29,028 nucleotides of DNA, from NCBI GenBank assembly GCA_964194625.1, contig CAXMNC010000054.1, forward strand, positions 1 through 29,028. The letters run 5' to 3'. Below are positions 1 to 8,718 of this stretch, one piece after another (position 1 is the stretch's first letter; each line of letters opens with the position of its first letter). The position numbers and the translations under genes were made by a program. Source of the stretch: SPGG2 sp964194625. GTDB lineage: Bacteria > Pseudomonadota > Gammaproteobacteria > Acidiferrobacterales > SPGG2. The notes beneath the pieces are model-generated. The model was not told the origin of the DNA. It worked only from the letters and a program-made list of their open reading frames with translations, and ran no database searches.

Positions 1-3000
1 GGTATTGCCGGCGCCAGCACGGCGGAGGCGCTGGTGTTGACGGTCACCCCGGGCCTGCTCGCCAAGGCCAACTTCGGCATTCACTATGAGTACACCGTCG
101 AGAAGATCGGCCAGCCCGGACAAAGCGGCGTACTGGTACAGACCGAGATCGACGAGCAGCCGATCCGCATCCTCGGGCACGCGGAGTCCCTGACGGTGCT
201 GGTCAATGACATGATCGCAGAGCTGCCGCAGAGCAAGATCCAGTTCCGCACCCAGTCACTGGACGGCTCGCTCGAGTACAACGGTAACCAACTGAAGGCG
301 CCGGTGGCATTCGCGGTGACGGTTGACGGTGCCGGTGCGGCTAAATCGTGGCGATTGGTGATTCGCGACGCCCAGGAAAAGGCCGTGCGCACGCTATCGG
401 GCCGGGGCGCGCCGCCGCGCACGATCCCGTGGGACGGGCTCGGGCGCTCCCAGCAGCTGCTGCGCCCGGGGGCAATCTATCAATACCAGCTCGAGGTGAA
501 GTTTGCCGACGGCACCCAGTCCCGCAGCACACGCCAATTATTTGGCGTAAATCGGGCCACCGCCGTATCGCTCAACCTCAGTGGCGGGGCCTTCGATTCC
601 GGCTCCGATCAGCTGACACCACGCGCCATCAAGCTCCTGAGCGACACGGCGCAGTTAATCCGTCAGTACCCGGGTGAGAAGATCGTGATCGAAGGACATA
701 CCGACTGGGTCGGTGCGGATGACTACAACGCGGATCTATCGAAGCAGCGCGCACAGACGGCGCGCGATTACCTGGTTAACGTGGAGCGACTGCCGGCCGA
801 GCAATTCGTGGTTCGCTGGTACGGCGAATCGCGACCGATCGCCAGCAACAAGACCGACACAGGGCGGGAGATAAACCGTCGAGTCGAGATCACGAGCACG
901 CTCACGAAGGTCGAACGCGCCAAGGTGCACGACCGTTACCAAGGCGGCGAGGCGCTCGTCAGAATCGACGAGCAGTCACAGCCGATCAAGACCGATAGTC
1001 GCTTTGCCACGCAGGTGGAGGCGAACGGAAAGGATCGCTTAGCGATCCAGGTCAGGGACTCCCAAGGCGGGCTGGTGCAAGGATCGGTGCCATTACCGCG
1101 GGTGGAGCTGCTCCAGCTGCAAAAGGAGCTGTTGGCGGCCGGTGAGAGAACGGCGCGCTACGAGGTCAATGGGTTCGACAGCGACGATGAAGGCTCATCC
1201 GGGGGTGTTGTCGTGACCTATACGCTTGCAGGGCGCACGGCACCGGATAATCAGGTCGAAATCGATGGCCAGCCGGTTGAGATCGATTCGTACGGTTTCT
1301 TCATGACCAAGGTCGCGCTTAAGCCGGGCACCAATGTGTTCGGGCTCATCGTGCGCAACAAGGCAGGATATATGCGTATCGCCAATCTGCGCATCACCGT
1401 GTCCGATCACGATGAGAATGGCCCGCTCATGGTAACGGAGCCGATACCTAATCTCACCGTGAAACTTCCGCCCAACGGCGTGCCCATCTCCACGGAGGAG
1501 TTGTTTGTCCCGGGAGCCACCGATCCCGGCAACAGCGTGCGGTTTAACGGTGAGGCGGTTGAGGTCCACGCCGATGGTACGTTCAACGCCAGCGTTAAGC
1601 TGCCTGTCGGCGCCACCCAGCTCGTGATCGAGGCGACCGATCCACAGGGAAATAAAGGCACCATCGAGCGCATCATCGTGCGCAAGCAAGGCCTGTTCTT
1701 GCTGGCGTTTGCCGATACCAAGTTCAGTCGCATAACCGGTAAAGGCTTCCTGCAGGGCGCCGGGCTCGATGAGGAGACGAAAACCGTGTCGGAAGGACGC
1801 CTGGCCTATTACCTCAAGGGCACCATCGCCGGCAAGTACCTGATTACCTCGGCCTTCGACAGCGGTACACAGGATTTTGACAATCTCTTCGATGATCTCG
1901 ACGAGAGAGAAAACGATCGGTTGCTCACCAATCTCGATCCGGACAAGTTCTATCCGGTCTACGGGGATTCCAGCACGATCGTGTATGACACCGAAAGCCA
2001 GGGCAAATTCTATCTGGCCGTGGACAGCGACGAGATTCATGGTCTTGTAGGTAACTTCCCGGTGAGCTTCTCGGGCACTGAGCTCGCCGGCTATCAGCGC
2101 ACGCTCTTCGGTGGGCGCTTCGCCTATGAGTCCAACAAGCAATCTTCCTACGGCCAGCCCAATACTAAGGCCGAGGCCTTTGCCGCCGAGGTCCGCCAGG
2201 CCAAGGTCAGCGACACGCTCAACGCCACCGGCGGCTCCTTATATTACCTGAGTCAGCGCGATGTAATCGAGGGCAGTGAAAACGTCGCACTCATTGTCAG
2301 GGATAAGGACACGGGCCTGGAGCTCAGCCGCACGCCGCAGAGCCAAAATATCGATTACACGATCAAGTATGACGAGGGTCGCATCATTTTCAACCGCCCG
2401 ATCGCAAGCGTGCAAACAGACGATCGGCTGGTCAACCAGGACTTGCTGCAAGGCAATCCCGTTTTCGTGCAGGTCGACTATGAAGTCCGCTCGGGCTCCT
2501 TCGAGCAAAAGAACACCGGGGTCCGCGTGCGCCAACAGCTCGGTGACCACGTCGCCGTCGGGGCCACCTACGCCAATGAGGATCAGTTATCGAGCAACTA
2601 CGAGCTCGCGGGCGTGGACACCGAGATCCGCTTCGGTAAGAACAGCCGCATCGTGGCGGAGTTCGCCCAAAGCAAGGGCGATGAGGCCATTGTCTTTAAC
2701 AGCACCGATGGCGGCTTCACCTATACCCCGCTCTCCGCCGCCGGCAACAACGAAGGGGATGCCTATAAGCTCGCCGCCGAGCTCGATGTTGGTGAGTGGT
2801 TTGGCCGCCCTGATCGCTTCTACTTCGGTGCCTACACCAAGCAACTTGATCCGGGCTTCTCCTCCGATGGCACGCAGTCCGAGCGCGGCACCGAGAAGTC
2901 CGGTGTGAACTTCAGCTACAAGATCAACAACAAGGATGTTATCCGCGGGCGTCACGACCGCGACAAGAGCCTGACCACGCCGGCCAAGCAGGACCTGACC

Positions 3001-4281
3001 GATGTGCAGTGGGAACACAAGGCAAAGCGCTGGAAGCTGACCACCGAGCTGCAAAATACAGACGGCGTGGACGCCGCCGGCAACAAGATCGAGTCCACGA
3101 CGGTGGCGGCACGCGCCGACGTCAAGTGGTCGGAGAAGGTTGACTCCTACCTCGAGCACCAGCAGACCCTCGAGGGCCCGACCAATGACCAGACGACCCT
3201 CGGGGTGGACTACCAGCTGCGCGACAAGCTCAAGCTGGGGGCGAATGTCACGACCGGTACCCGCGGTGATTCCGCCCAGCTCGGGGTGACCTATGAGCTT
3301 GAAAAACACCGTATTTACCTGGCCGAGCGGGTCGTGGACGAGGTCGGCAGTGGCCGCTCGAGCGCCACCGTAGTGGGCTCCGAAAGTGACCTCGGCGCCA
3401 CCGGGACGTTCTATACTGAGTATCAATGGCGGCGTTTTGGCCAGGACAAGGACAATCTGTCGCTAATCGGGGCGCGCCAACGCTGGGATCTGGGCCATGG
3501 TTTGGACCTGTTGGTGCTGGGCGAGCGCAGCGAGCTCAACACCAGCCCCGAGAAGACGACGCGCTATGCGTTAGCCGCCGGAGTGACCTGGGACAACGCC
3601 AGGGGCCTTATGCTCTCGACACGCAATGAGATACGCAGGGAAACGGGTGCGCGGGATGTCAAACAGTTCTTCACAACCAATCGCGCCGAGTACTTGTTGA
3701 ACGCGGATTTGAAGATGCTTGGCTACTGGCGCTATAGCTTCACCGAGGACGACTCGCTTGGTAGTGACACGACGGAGTTCAATGAGCTCAGCCTTGGCCT
3801 CGCTTACCGGCCGGTCGCGAACGACAGATTTAATGCGCTTTTCCGCTACACCAAGCTGTCGAATGCGCCGACGCTGTTCCAGAGCCAGAGCGATGATCTC
3901 ATCACGGAGTCAGATGTATTGTCTGTGGAGTGGTCATTTCAGATCACGCCCAAGCTCGAGTGGGTCGGTAAGCAGGCCTTCAAGCACTTGGAGGAGGCTG
4001 CGCCGAGTGCTCCGAGCATTGACAGTGATACGTACCTGACGATTCAGCGATTCAATTATAACTTCTACAAGAAGTTCGACGTTGGCGCAGAGTATCGCAT
4101 ACTTTGGCAAGATGAGCCGAAAGACAAGTTACAAGGATGGCTACTTGAGTTTATGTGGCGCCCGATAAAACACTTGCGTGTGGGCGTTGGCTACAATGGG
4201 ACCGATTTCTCCGACGACGAGTTCTCAGCCAATGACTTCTCGGTGAGGGGTTGGTTCTTCAGGCTGCAGGGCACTTACTAA
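1..4281 (+). CDS. Large outer-membrane beta-barrel protein with internal OmpA-like domain (5' partial)
   Basis: The frame is open from base 1, so the true start and any signal peptide lie upstream; residues here are counted from the GTG at 34 (1415 codons). In order I see a FlgD-like Ig region around residues 85-175 (PWDG, then RPGAIYQYQLEV), an OmpA-C type peptidoglycan-binding domain around 185-290 (EGHTD at 220-224, NRRVEI near 281), two Ig-like modules around 392-458 and 475-555, and from about 557 a long C-terminal region of alternating amphipathic strands with many aromatic and charged residues. It ends in Leu-Gln-Gly-Thr-Tyr, an aromatic terminus typical of barrels folded by the BAM complex. 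I infer an outer-membrane barrel with a periplasmic or surface Ig/OmpA portion. OmpA domains usually sit at the C-terminus, so the internal position is odd. Substrate or ligand is unknown. The next gene starts 14 bases downstream, so they are probably co-transcribed. Confidence 0.75.
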   Translation, partial: GIAGASTAEALVLTVTPGLLAKANFGIHYEYTVEKIGQPGQSGVLVQTEIDEQPIRILGHAESLTVLVNDMIAELPQSKIQFRTQSLDGSLEYNGNQLKAPVAFAVTVDGAGAAKSWRLVIRDAQEKAVRTLSGRGAPPRTIPWDGLGRSQQLLRPGAIYQYQLEVKFADGTQSRSTRQLFGVNRATAVSLNLSGGAFDSGSDQLTPRAIKLLSDTAQLIRQYPGEKIVIEGHTDWVGADDYNADLSKQRAQTARDYLVNVERLPAEQFVVRWYGESRPIASNKTDTGREINRRVEITSTLTKVERAKVHDRYQGGEALVRIDEQSQPIKTDSRFATQVEANGKDRLAIQVRDSQGGLVQGSVPLPRVELLQLQKELLAAGERTARYEVNGFDSDDEGSSGGVVVTYTLAGRTAPDNQVEIDGQPVEIDSYGFFMTKVALKPGTNVFGLIVRNKAGYMRIANLRITVSDHDENGPLMVTEPIPNLTVKLPPNGVPISTEELFVPGATDPGNSVRFNGEAVEVHADGTFNASVKLPVGATQLVIEATDPQGNKGTIERIIVRKQGLFLLAFADTKFSRITGKGFLQGAGLDEETKTVSEGRLAYYLKGTIAGKYLITSAFDSGTQDFDNLFDDLDERENDRLLTNLDPDKFYPVYGDSSTIVYDTESQGKFYLAVDSDEIHGLVGNFPVSFSGTELAGYQRTLFGGRFAYESNKQSSYGQPNTKAEAFAAEVRQAKVSDTLNATGGSLYYLSQRDVIEGSENVALIVRDKDTGLELSRTPQSQNIDYTIKYDEGRIIFNRPIASVQTDDRLVNQDLLQGNPVFVQVDYEVRSGSFEQKNTGVRVRQQLGDHVAVGATYANEDQLSSNYELAGVDTEIRFGKNSRIVAEFAQSKGDEAIVFNSTDGGFTYTPLSAAGNNEGDAYKLAAELDVGEWFGRPDRFYFGAYTKQLDPGFSSDGTQSERGTEKSGVNFSYKINNKDVIRGRHDRDKSLTTPAKQDLTDVQWEHKAKRWKLTTELQNTDGVDAAGNKIESTTVAARADVKWSEKVDSYLEHQQTLEGPTNDQTTLGVDYQLRDKLKLGANVTTGTRGDSAQLGVTYELEKHRIYLAERVVDEVGSGRSSATVVGSESDLGATGTFYTEYQWRRFGQDKDNLSLIGARQRWDLGHGLDLLVLGERSELNTSPEKTTRYALAAGVTWDNARGLMLSTRNEIRRETGARDVKQFFTTNRAEYLLNADLKMLGYWRYSFTEDDSLGSDTTEFNELSLGLAYRPVANDRFNALFRYTKLSNAPTLFQSQSDDLITESDVLSVEWSFQITPKLEWVGKQAFKHLEEAAPSAPSIDSDTYLTIQRFNYNFYKKFDVGAEYRILWQDEPKDKLQGWLLEFMWRPIKHLRVGVGYNGTDFSDDEFSANDFSVRGWFFRLQGTY

Positions 4282-4295
4282 CGGGAGACAAGTCC

Positions 4296-5630
4296 ATGGG
4301 CATGGCAGTGCAAAGGGAGCAGATATCGCCGTACACTGACGCGGACGACCAGCAGCAGCGTCGTCTGCGTATGGCTGTTCTCGAGGTTGGAATCGCCGTA
4401 CTCATTGCGCTTCTGTTCTTTTTCGTCGTATTGGGGATCATCAACCTCTATCTCCCTCTGGGTACCAGCATTAGGGAGATGGCGCGCTCCATAGCAACGC
4501 CTGTTACGCAAACTCAATCACGCGAGGTCGTCATTACCGATGGTAACGGGAGCGTCGACTCCTTCTCGGCAGCCAGGCTTCGCGAAATGACCAACAGAGT
4601 CAATGTGAAGTCTGCCAGCGACATCGCCTGGTCCACGGCCCAGGTCGGAAGATCACTGTTTGACCGGGATGCCATCCAAACCTATGACCGGGCACGCGCT
4701 CTGATCGAGTTTGATAAGGACAGCTATCTCGATATTGGTGAAAACTCACTGGTTGTCTTCCAACAGATGAAGCCGGAAATCTTTGCAAGGGAGACACGCT
4801 CGTTTCGCTTGCTAGTGGAAGGGGAATTGCGAGGTAAGCTCGCAGGATCCGGAAATGGCGCGACCGATCTGCAAATCTCTTTGCCGGGTGCGGAGTTGCG
4901 TGCACAGGCCGCTGCTGGATCGGGCGATGAAGTGGAGTTTCGTGTGACGGTCAACGCCGATCAGTCATCGACTCTGGCCATATATAAAGGTAACGCTGAA
5001 GTTCTGGTGGGTGGAAAAACCGTACGCCTTGGAAGTAACGTCGGGGTCACAATCGGGGCCGACGGACAGCTATCCGGCCCGATTCAATTGCCACCAGAGC
5101 CGGCGCTCAAGTCTCCTCGCGATGCGAAGGTCACCTCCTTCCGCAGTCTGCCGCCAAAGGTTGCATTCTCCTGGAAACCAACCGAGTCGGCCACTGCCTA
5201 TCGGTTCGTGCTCGCGCGTGACGCCGAATTCCGCCAGATTCTCGTCGATGAGCGACTGGCGGGCACGACTTTTGCACATGGTAATCTCAAAGGCGGGCGC
5301 TATTACTGGCGCGTGCATGCGATCACGGATCGGCTGGAGAGCGCACCGAGCGAATCACGGAAACTGATCATGGCACAGGACCAAAAGCCACCCATATTAC
5401 GCGTGCAATCACCACCCAAAGTCGTTCATAGCAATACCGTTACACTTCGCGGCCGAACCGAACCCAATGCGAAAATCTACGTGGAAGGCAGACGCGTTCC
5501 AATCAACAAAGACGGCGCGTTTCAATACCAGCTTCCCGTCAAGTCTGGTGTTAGTCTGATTGTGATCGAGGCAATCGATCCGGCCGGAAATGTAGCCTAT
5601 GAGACGACGCTCGTAAATGGAAAATTTTAA
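4296..5630 (+). CDS. Membrane-anchored FecR-domain protein with Fn3/Ig-like modules
   Basis: The product has 444 residues. I chose the ATG at 4296 because GGGAG lies 8 bases upstream; an in-frame GTG at 4251 would overlap the previous gene and has no comparable site. About 26 polar residues precede one membrane helix (27-51), so the rest is probably periplasmic. Residues about 110-260 match the FecR fold (VGRSLFDRDAIQTYDRARA, then LDIGENSLVVF and a late KGNAEVLVGGKTVRLGSNVGV segment). A fibronectin-III-like domain follows (about 270-358, with YYWRVHA), then an Ig-like module (about 366-443) resembling those of the upstream barrel protein. It lacks the N-terminal anti-sigma region of classical FecR, and no sigma factor gene is next to it. 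It may act as a periplasmic scaffold or sensor partner of the barrel protein and the following kinase; that role is inferred from context. Confidence 0.8.
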   Translation: MGMAVQREQISPYTDADDQQQRRLRMAVLEVGIAVLIALLFFFVVLGIINLYLPLGTSIREMARSIATPVTQTQSREVVITDGNGSVDSFSAARLREMTNRVNVKSASDIAWSTAQVGRSLFDRDAIQTYDRARALIEFDKDSYLDIGENSLVVFQQMKPEIFARETRSFRLLVEGELRGKLAGSGNGATDLQISLPGAELRAQAAAGSGDEVEFRVTVNADQSSTLAIYKGNAEVLVGGKTVRLGSNVGVTIGADGQLSGPIQLPPEPALKSPRDAKVTSFRSLPPKVAFSWKPTESATAYRFVLARDAEFRQILVDERLAGTTFAHGNLKGGRYYWRVHAITDRLESAPSESRKLIMAQDQKPPILRVQSPPKVVHSNTVTLRGRTEPNAKIYVEGRRVPINKDGAFQYQLPVKSGVSLIVIEAIDPAGNVAYETTLVNGKF

Positions 5631-5646
5631 GTAAGGGGATCAAGAG

Positions 5647-7470
5647 ATGATCAGTCCAACCCGTTTTCCGATCCGCCTGAAGATCCTGGTGACGTTTCTG
5701 GTCGTCATTACCGTCGTTGTCAGCCTAATCATTATAATGATGGCCAACCTGTTCAATACGGACAAGACGACCTATATCCGCGATCTCACTTCCGTGATCG
5801 CGGTAAATGTAGCGGAAGAAGCCGACTCGCTGCTAGTGAGTTACCGCGAAAAGCTCCAGGTGTTTTCCGACCTGGTCCGTGATCCGCAGCTTGCGCCCGA
5901 GCGCAAGACCGGCATGATCAGCGACCTCTTTCGAAACTTTCCCGATTTCGTCGCCGTTAGTATTCAGAACGAAAGTGGCCAGCCAATCACAATGTATGAT
6001 GCCAAGGCCATGGAAAAAGTCGGTGCACCGGGCAACAAATTTCTACGGAACCACGTGGAGCGCAAACGCTCAGTGCAAAGCCTGGGGATGAATCCGGTGT
6101 ATGTAGAAAACATCACGATGACCTCGGATCTTCCACTGCTGTTGATTGCCGTAGCGCACACCCCCGTCAACAGTAATCAGCCAACGGTGGTCACGGCGCT
6201 GGTTCGCCTTGATTCATTGCTACGTCTGGCGCGGCGTCCATCTGCATTTCAGATTTTTATCGTTGACTCAGAGGGTGCGCTGATCGCACACGAAAACCTC
6301 GAGCTTATTGTGGATCGTGCCGATGCCGACTGGATACCCGACGTCGGCCGCCTCTTGGAGCAGGAGCACTGGCTGGGATCCACGATCGAGTATGAGCAAG
6401 ACGGCACACCGATGATAGGTGGTCTCGCGCGCATCGAGAGCAGCGGACTGCTGGCGGGCGCACAGATCCCCAAGGCGGCCGCCTTCCTCACCGCACGAAA
6501 GCTTCTCAATAACTTGATGTTGCTCGCACTAGCCTTGCTTGTAGCCACGGCGCTGCTAAGCGTTTTTCTCGCACGCCGCCTTACCCGGCCGTTGGAAACA
6601 CTAACGCAAGCCGCCCGCCAGCTCGGACAAGGAGATTTCAGCATCCACGTCGAGACTTCATCGCGTGATGAGATTGGCGTGTTGTCGGGATCGTTCAACA
6701 AGATGGCTGGCGAGCTGAGGAAACGATTGGAGGAGCTTCGCAATGCCCAGGCCGCGCTGGTTCAGTCCGAGAAGATGTCGGCGTTTGGCCAGCTCAGCGC
6801 GGGCATTGCGCATGAGGTGAAAAATCCGCTCACGGGCATCCTCGGGCATGCACAACTTTCTCTGCGCAAGGTCAAGGAGGACGATCCGCTGCACAACAAT
6901 ATCAGCATCATCGCCCAAGAGACCAAGCGCTGCATAGAGATCATTACAAATTTGATGCGGTTTGCACGGCAGGAAAAAATGGAATATGAGCCGATCAGCG
7001 TGAATGACGTTGTGAAACAGGCTATGGATATGATGGACCATCAGTTGACCATTAATCAGGTCAAAATCGAGCAAAATCTCGAGTCGGACGTTCCGCTAAT
7101 AAATGGGAATGCGAATCAACTGCAGCAGGTCCTCATGAACTTCGGAATTAATGCCCAGCAGGCCATGGAGGGCAACCCCGGCGTGGTTCGGATAACCACC
7201 GACGCGGACAAGGATGGGAATGTGTTGCTTATCTTTGCCGACAACGGGCCCGGAATACCGGCAGATATTCAGGATAAGATCTTCGAGCCGTTTTTTACGA
7301 CCAAACCGGCCGGCAAGGGTACCGGCCTAGGCCTGTCGGTAACTTACGGGATAATCAAGGACCATAAAGGAGAAATCAGGATCGAAAGTGAGATCGGGAC
7401 AGGAACCGCTTTTATCATGACATTTCCGGCCCTTGTTGATGAGATCACGATGACAGACACGGCTGCCTAG
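5647..7470 (+). CDS. Transmembrane sensor histidine kinase (Cache-like sensor, HAMP, HisKA, HATPase)
   Basis: The product has 607 residues, with AAGGGG 8 bases before the ATG. A first membrane helix (about 12-34) and a second (about 285-306) bracket a periplasmic sensor of some 250 residues that looks Cache-like in size and position, though I cannot assign its ligand. A HAMP linker (about 307-360) and a short coiled coil lead to the HisKA H-box, GIAHEVKNP, with the phospho-accepting His at 389. The ATPase domain has an N-box Asn near 502, G1 motif DNGPGIP at 532-538 and G2 motif GKGTGLGLS at 556-564, so it should be catalytically competent. The family autophosphorylates and passes phosphate to a receiver Asp. 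The likely partner is the REC-GGDEF protein encoded 57 bases downstream. The core resembles NtrB/AtoS-type kinases. Confidence 0.93.
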   Translation: MISPTRFPIRLKILVTFLVVITVVVSLIIIMMANLFNTDKTTYIRDLTSVIAVNVAEEADSLLVSYREKLQVFSDLVRDPQLAPERKTGMISDLFRNFPDFVAVSIQNESGQPITMYDAKAMEKVGAPGNKFLRNHVERKRSVQSLGMNPVYVENITMTSDLPLLLIAVAHTPVNSNQPTVVTALVRLDSLLRLARRPSAFQIFIVDSEGALIAHENLELIVDRADADWIPDVGRLLEQEHWLGSTIEYEQDGTPMIGGLARIESSGLLAGAQIPKAAAFLTARKLLNNLMLLALALLVATALLSVFLARRLTRPLETLTQAARQLGQGDFSIHVETSSRDEIGVLSGSFNKMAGELRKRLEELRNAQAALVQSEKMSAFGQLSAGIAHEVKNPLTGILGHAQLSLRKVKEDDPLHNNISIIAQETKRCIEIITNLMRFARQEKMEYEPISVNDVVKQAMDMMDHQLTINQVKIEQNLESDVPLINGNANQLQQVLMNFGINAQQAMEGNPGVVRITTDADKDGNVLLIFADNGPGIPADIQDKIFEPFFTTKPAGKGTGLGLSVTYGIIKDHKGEIRIESEIGTGTAFIMTFPALVDEITMTDTAA

Positions 7471-7527
7471 GTTGCTACTGGGCCAGAATGTATTAAATTT
7501 AATAATGAGCTACAGGGTATTTAAAAG

Positions 7528-8544
7528 ATGCTAAGACGCGTACTAGTGGTCGATGACGAGCAGTCTATTCGGGGTATGGTGGCACAGGTCCTCACCGACG
7601 AAGGCTACCATGTTACGCAAGCCGAAAGCGGCGAAGAAGCGCTTGTGCTATTCCAGAAACAGTCCTTTCCTGTCGTATTCACCGATATCCGAATGGCCGG
7701 TATGAGCGGTCTCGAGCTGTTGAAGAAACTCAAACAAGTCAATGCCGATAAGCACGTAATTATCATGACCAGCCACGGTACGATGGACGCGGCAGTTACC
7801 GCGCTCAAGGCCGGGGCATATGATTTTCTTAGTAAGCCGTTCGACGACCTGGAGCTGATAATCAACGTCGCGCAACGCGCCATGCAGAACTATCAGCTCG
7901 TGCACGAAAGTAAAAGGCTGGTTGAAACGCTGAAAAGCCGAAATGAAGCCTTGTCTAACCTGAACAAAGCTTTTAAGGCATTGACCGTGACTTTGAAAAA
8001 CAAAAACCAGGCACTCGAAAGCCTGAATAAGGCATTCAAGACCCTTGCCATTCGGGATGAGTTGACGGGACTTTTCAATCGGCGTTACTTCGAAGAAGCA
8101 CTGACAAGCGAGGTCATTCGCGCAACGCGTTATCAGCGCCACTTGTCGGTCATATTTCTGGACGTGGATTTTTTCAAGAAATATAATGACGAGTTCGGGC
8201 ATCAATGCGGCGATATGGTCTTACGGAAAATCAGTCGCATCCTTATGGACAGCGTACGAGAGATTGACATCGCGACGAGGTACGGGGGTGAAGAGTTTGT
8301 GGTGATTTTGCCGGAGACGACAAAGCAGGACAGTTACGCTACGGCCGAGAAAATCCGCAGAGCGGTGCAAGAGAGTCCGCTCGAAACCATAGCGGGCAAA
8401 CCCCCGACACGACTTACCATCAGCGCTGGCGTGGCAAGCCTGAGGGATGACGGGATGGACGCATCGGAGTTGATCGCCAAGGCCGACCAGGCCGTCTATC
8501 GGGCCAAGAAAGCAGGGCGCAATGCGGTGCGCCTGGCGAGTTAG
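7528..8544 (+). CDS. Response regulator with GGDEF diguanylate cyclase output
   Basis: The product has 338 residues. The N-terminal receiver (1-120) has the acidic pair D9/D10, phospho-acceptor D53 (FTDIRM), T81 and K103, a full active set. Residues about 122-175 form a helical linker in which the 14-residue unit NEALSNLNKAFKAL (139-152) recurs at 160-173. The GGDEF domain follows (DELTGLFNRRYF at 177-188) with an intact active-site GGEEF at 253-257 and an inhibitory I-site RxxD (R244-D247) five residues before it. It should therefore make c-di-GMP from two GTP and be product-inhibited, probably after phosphorylation by the upstream kinase. The organisation (REC, long helix, GGDEF) resembles PleD- and WspR-like enzymes. 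No DNA-binding domain is present. The Shine-Dalgarno match is weak (CAGGG, 10 bases upstream). Confidence 0.95.
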   Translation: MLRRVLVVDDEQSIRGMVAQVLTDEGYHVTQAESGEEALVLFQKQSFPVVFTDIRMAGMSGLELLKKLKQVNADKHVIIMTSHGTMDAAVTALKAGAYDFLSKPFDDLELIINVAQRAMQNYQLVHESKRLVETLKSRNEALSNLNKAFKALTVTLKNKNQALESLNKAFKTLAIRDELTGLFNRRYFEEALTSEVIRATRYQRHLSVIFLDVDFFKKYNDEFGHQCGDMVLRKISRILMDSVREIDIATRYGGEEFVVILPETTKQDSYATAEKIRRAVQESPLETIAGKPPTRLTISAGVASLRDDGMDASELIAKADQAVYRAKKAGRNAVRLAS

Positions 8545-8555
8545 ATTAGTGATTT

Positions 8556-8703
8556 CACCGCAAAGAGCGCAGAGACTATAAACATAAAAACGCGCAATGA
8601 CATTACGCGAATAGTCGTGTACAGCGTCTCGAAAGCAAGTTTCAGACGCGAAACAGGTTTTTTGGAATCAGTTCCCTATGCGGTCTCCGCGTACTCTGCG
8701 GTG
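8556..8703. repeat. Inverted-repeat intergenic element between convergent genes
   Basis: The 20-base end CACCGCAAAGAGCGCAGAGA (8556-8575) matches the reverse complement of 8684-8703 at 16 of 20 positions. Inside are two further hairpins: 8591-8609 (CGCGCAATG against CATTACGCG, 8 of 9 pairs) and 8624-8649 (GCGTCT-C-GAAA against TTTCAGACGC, one bulge). It occupies nearly all of the 174-base gap between the GGDEF gene and ssb, has no ORF, and looks like a small non-autonomous repeat or a bidirectional transcript-end structure. Copy number elsewhere is unknown. Confidence 0.55.
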
Positions 8704-8718
8704 CATAATAATCTTGGG

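Noticed and set aside
1195..2142. A 315-codon open frame on the - strand inside the barrel gene
   Set aside because: It is wholly antisense to a protein with clear domain matches, shows no recognisable family, and long shadow frames are expected in GC-rich coding DNA.
2587..3426. A 279-codon - strand open frame inside the barrel gene
   Set aside because: Antisense shadow; low-complexity Gly/Leu/Val composition and no ribosome-binding context.
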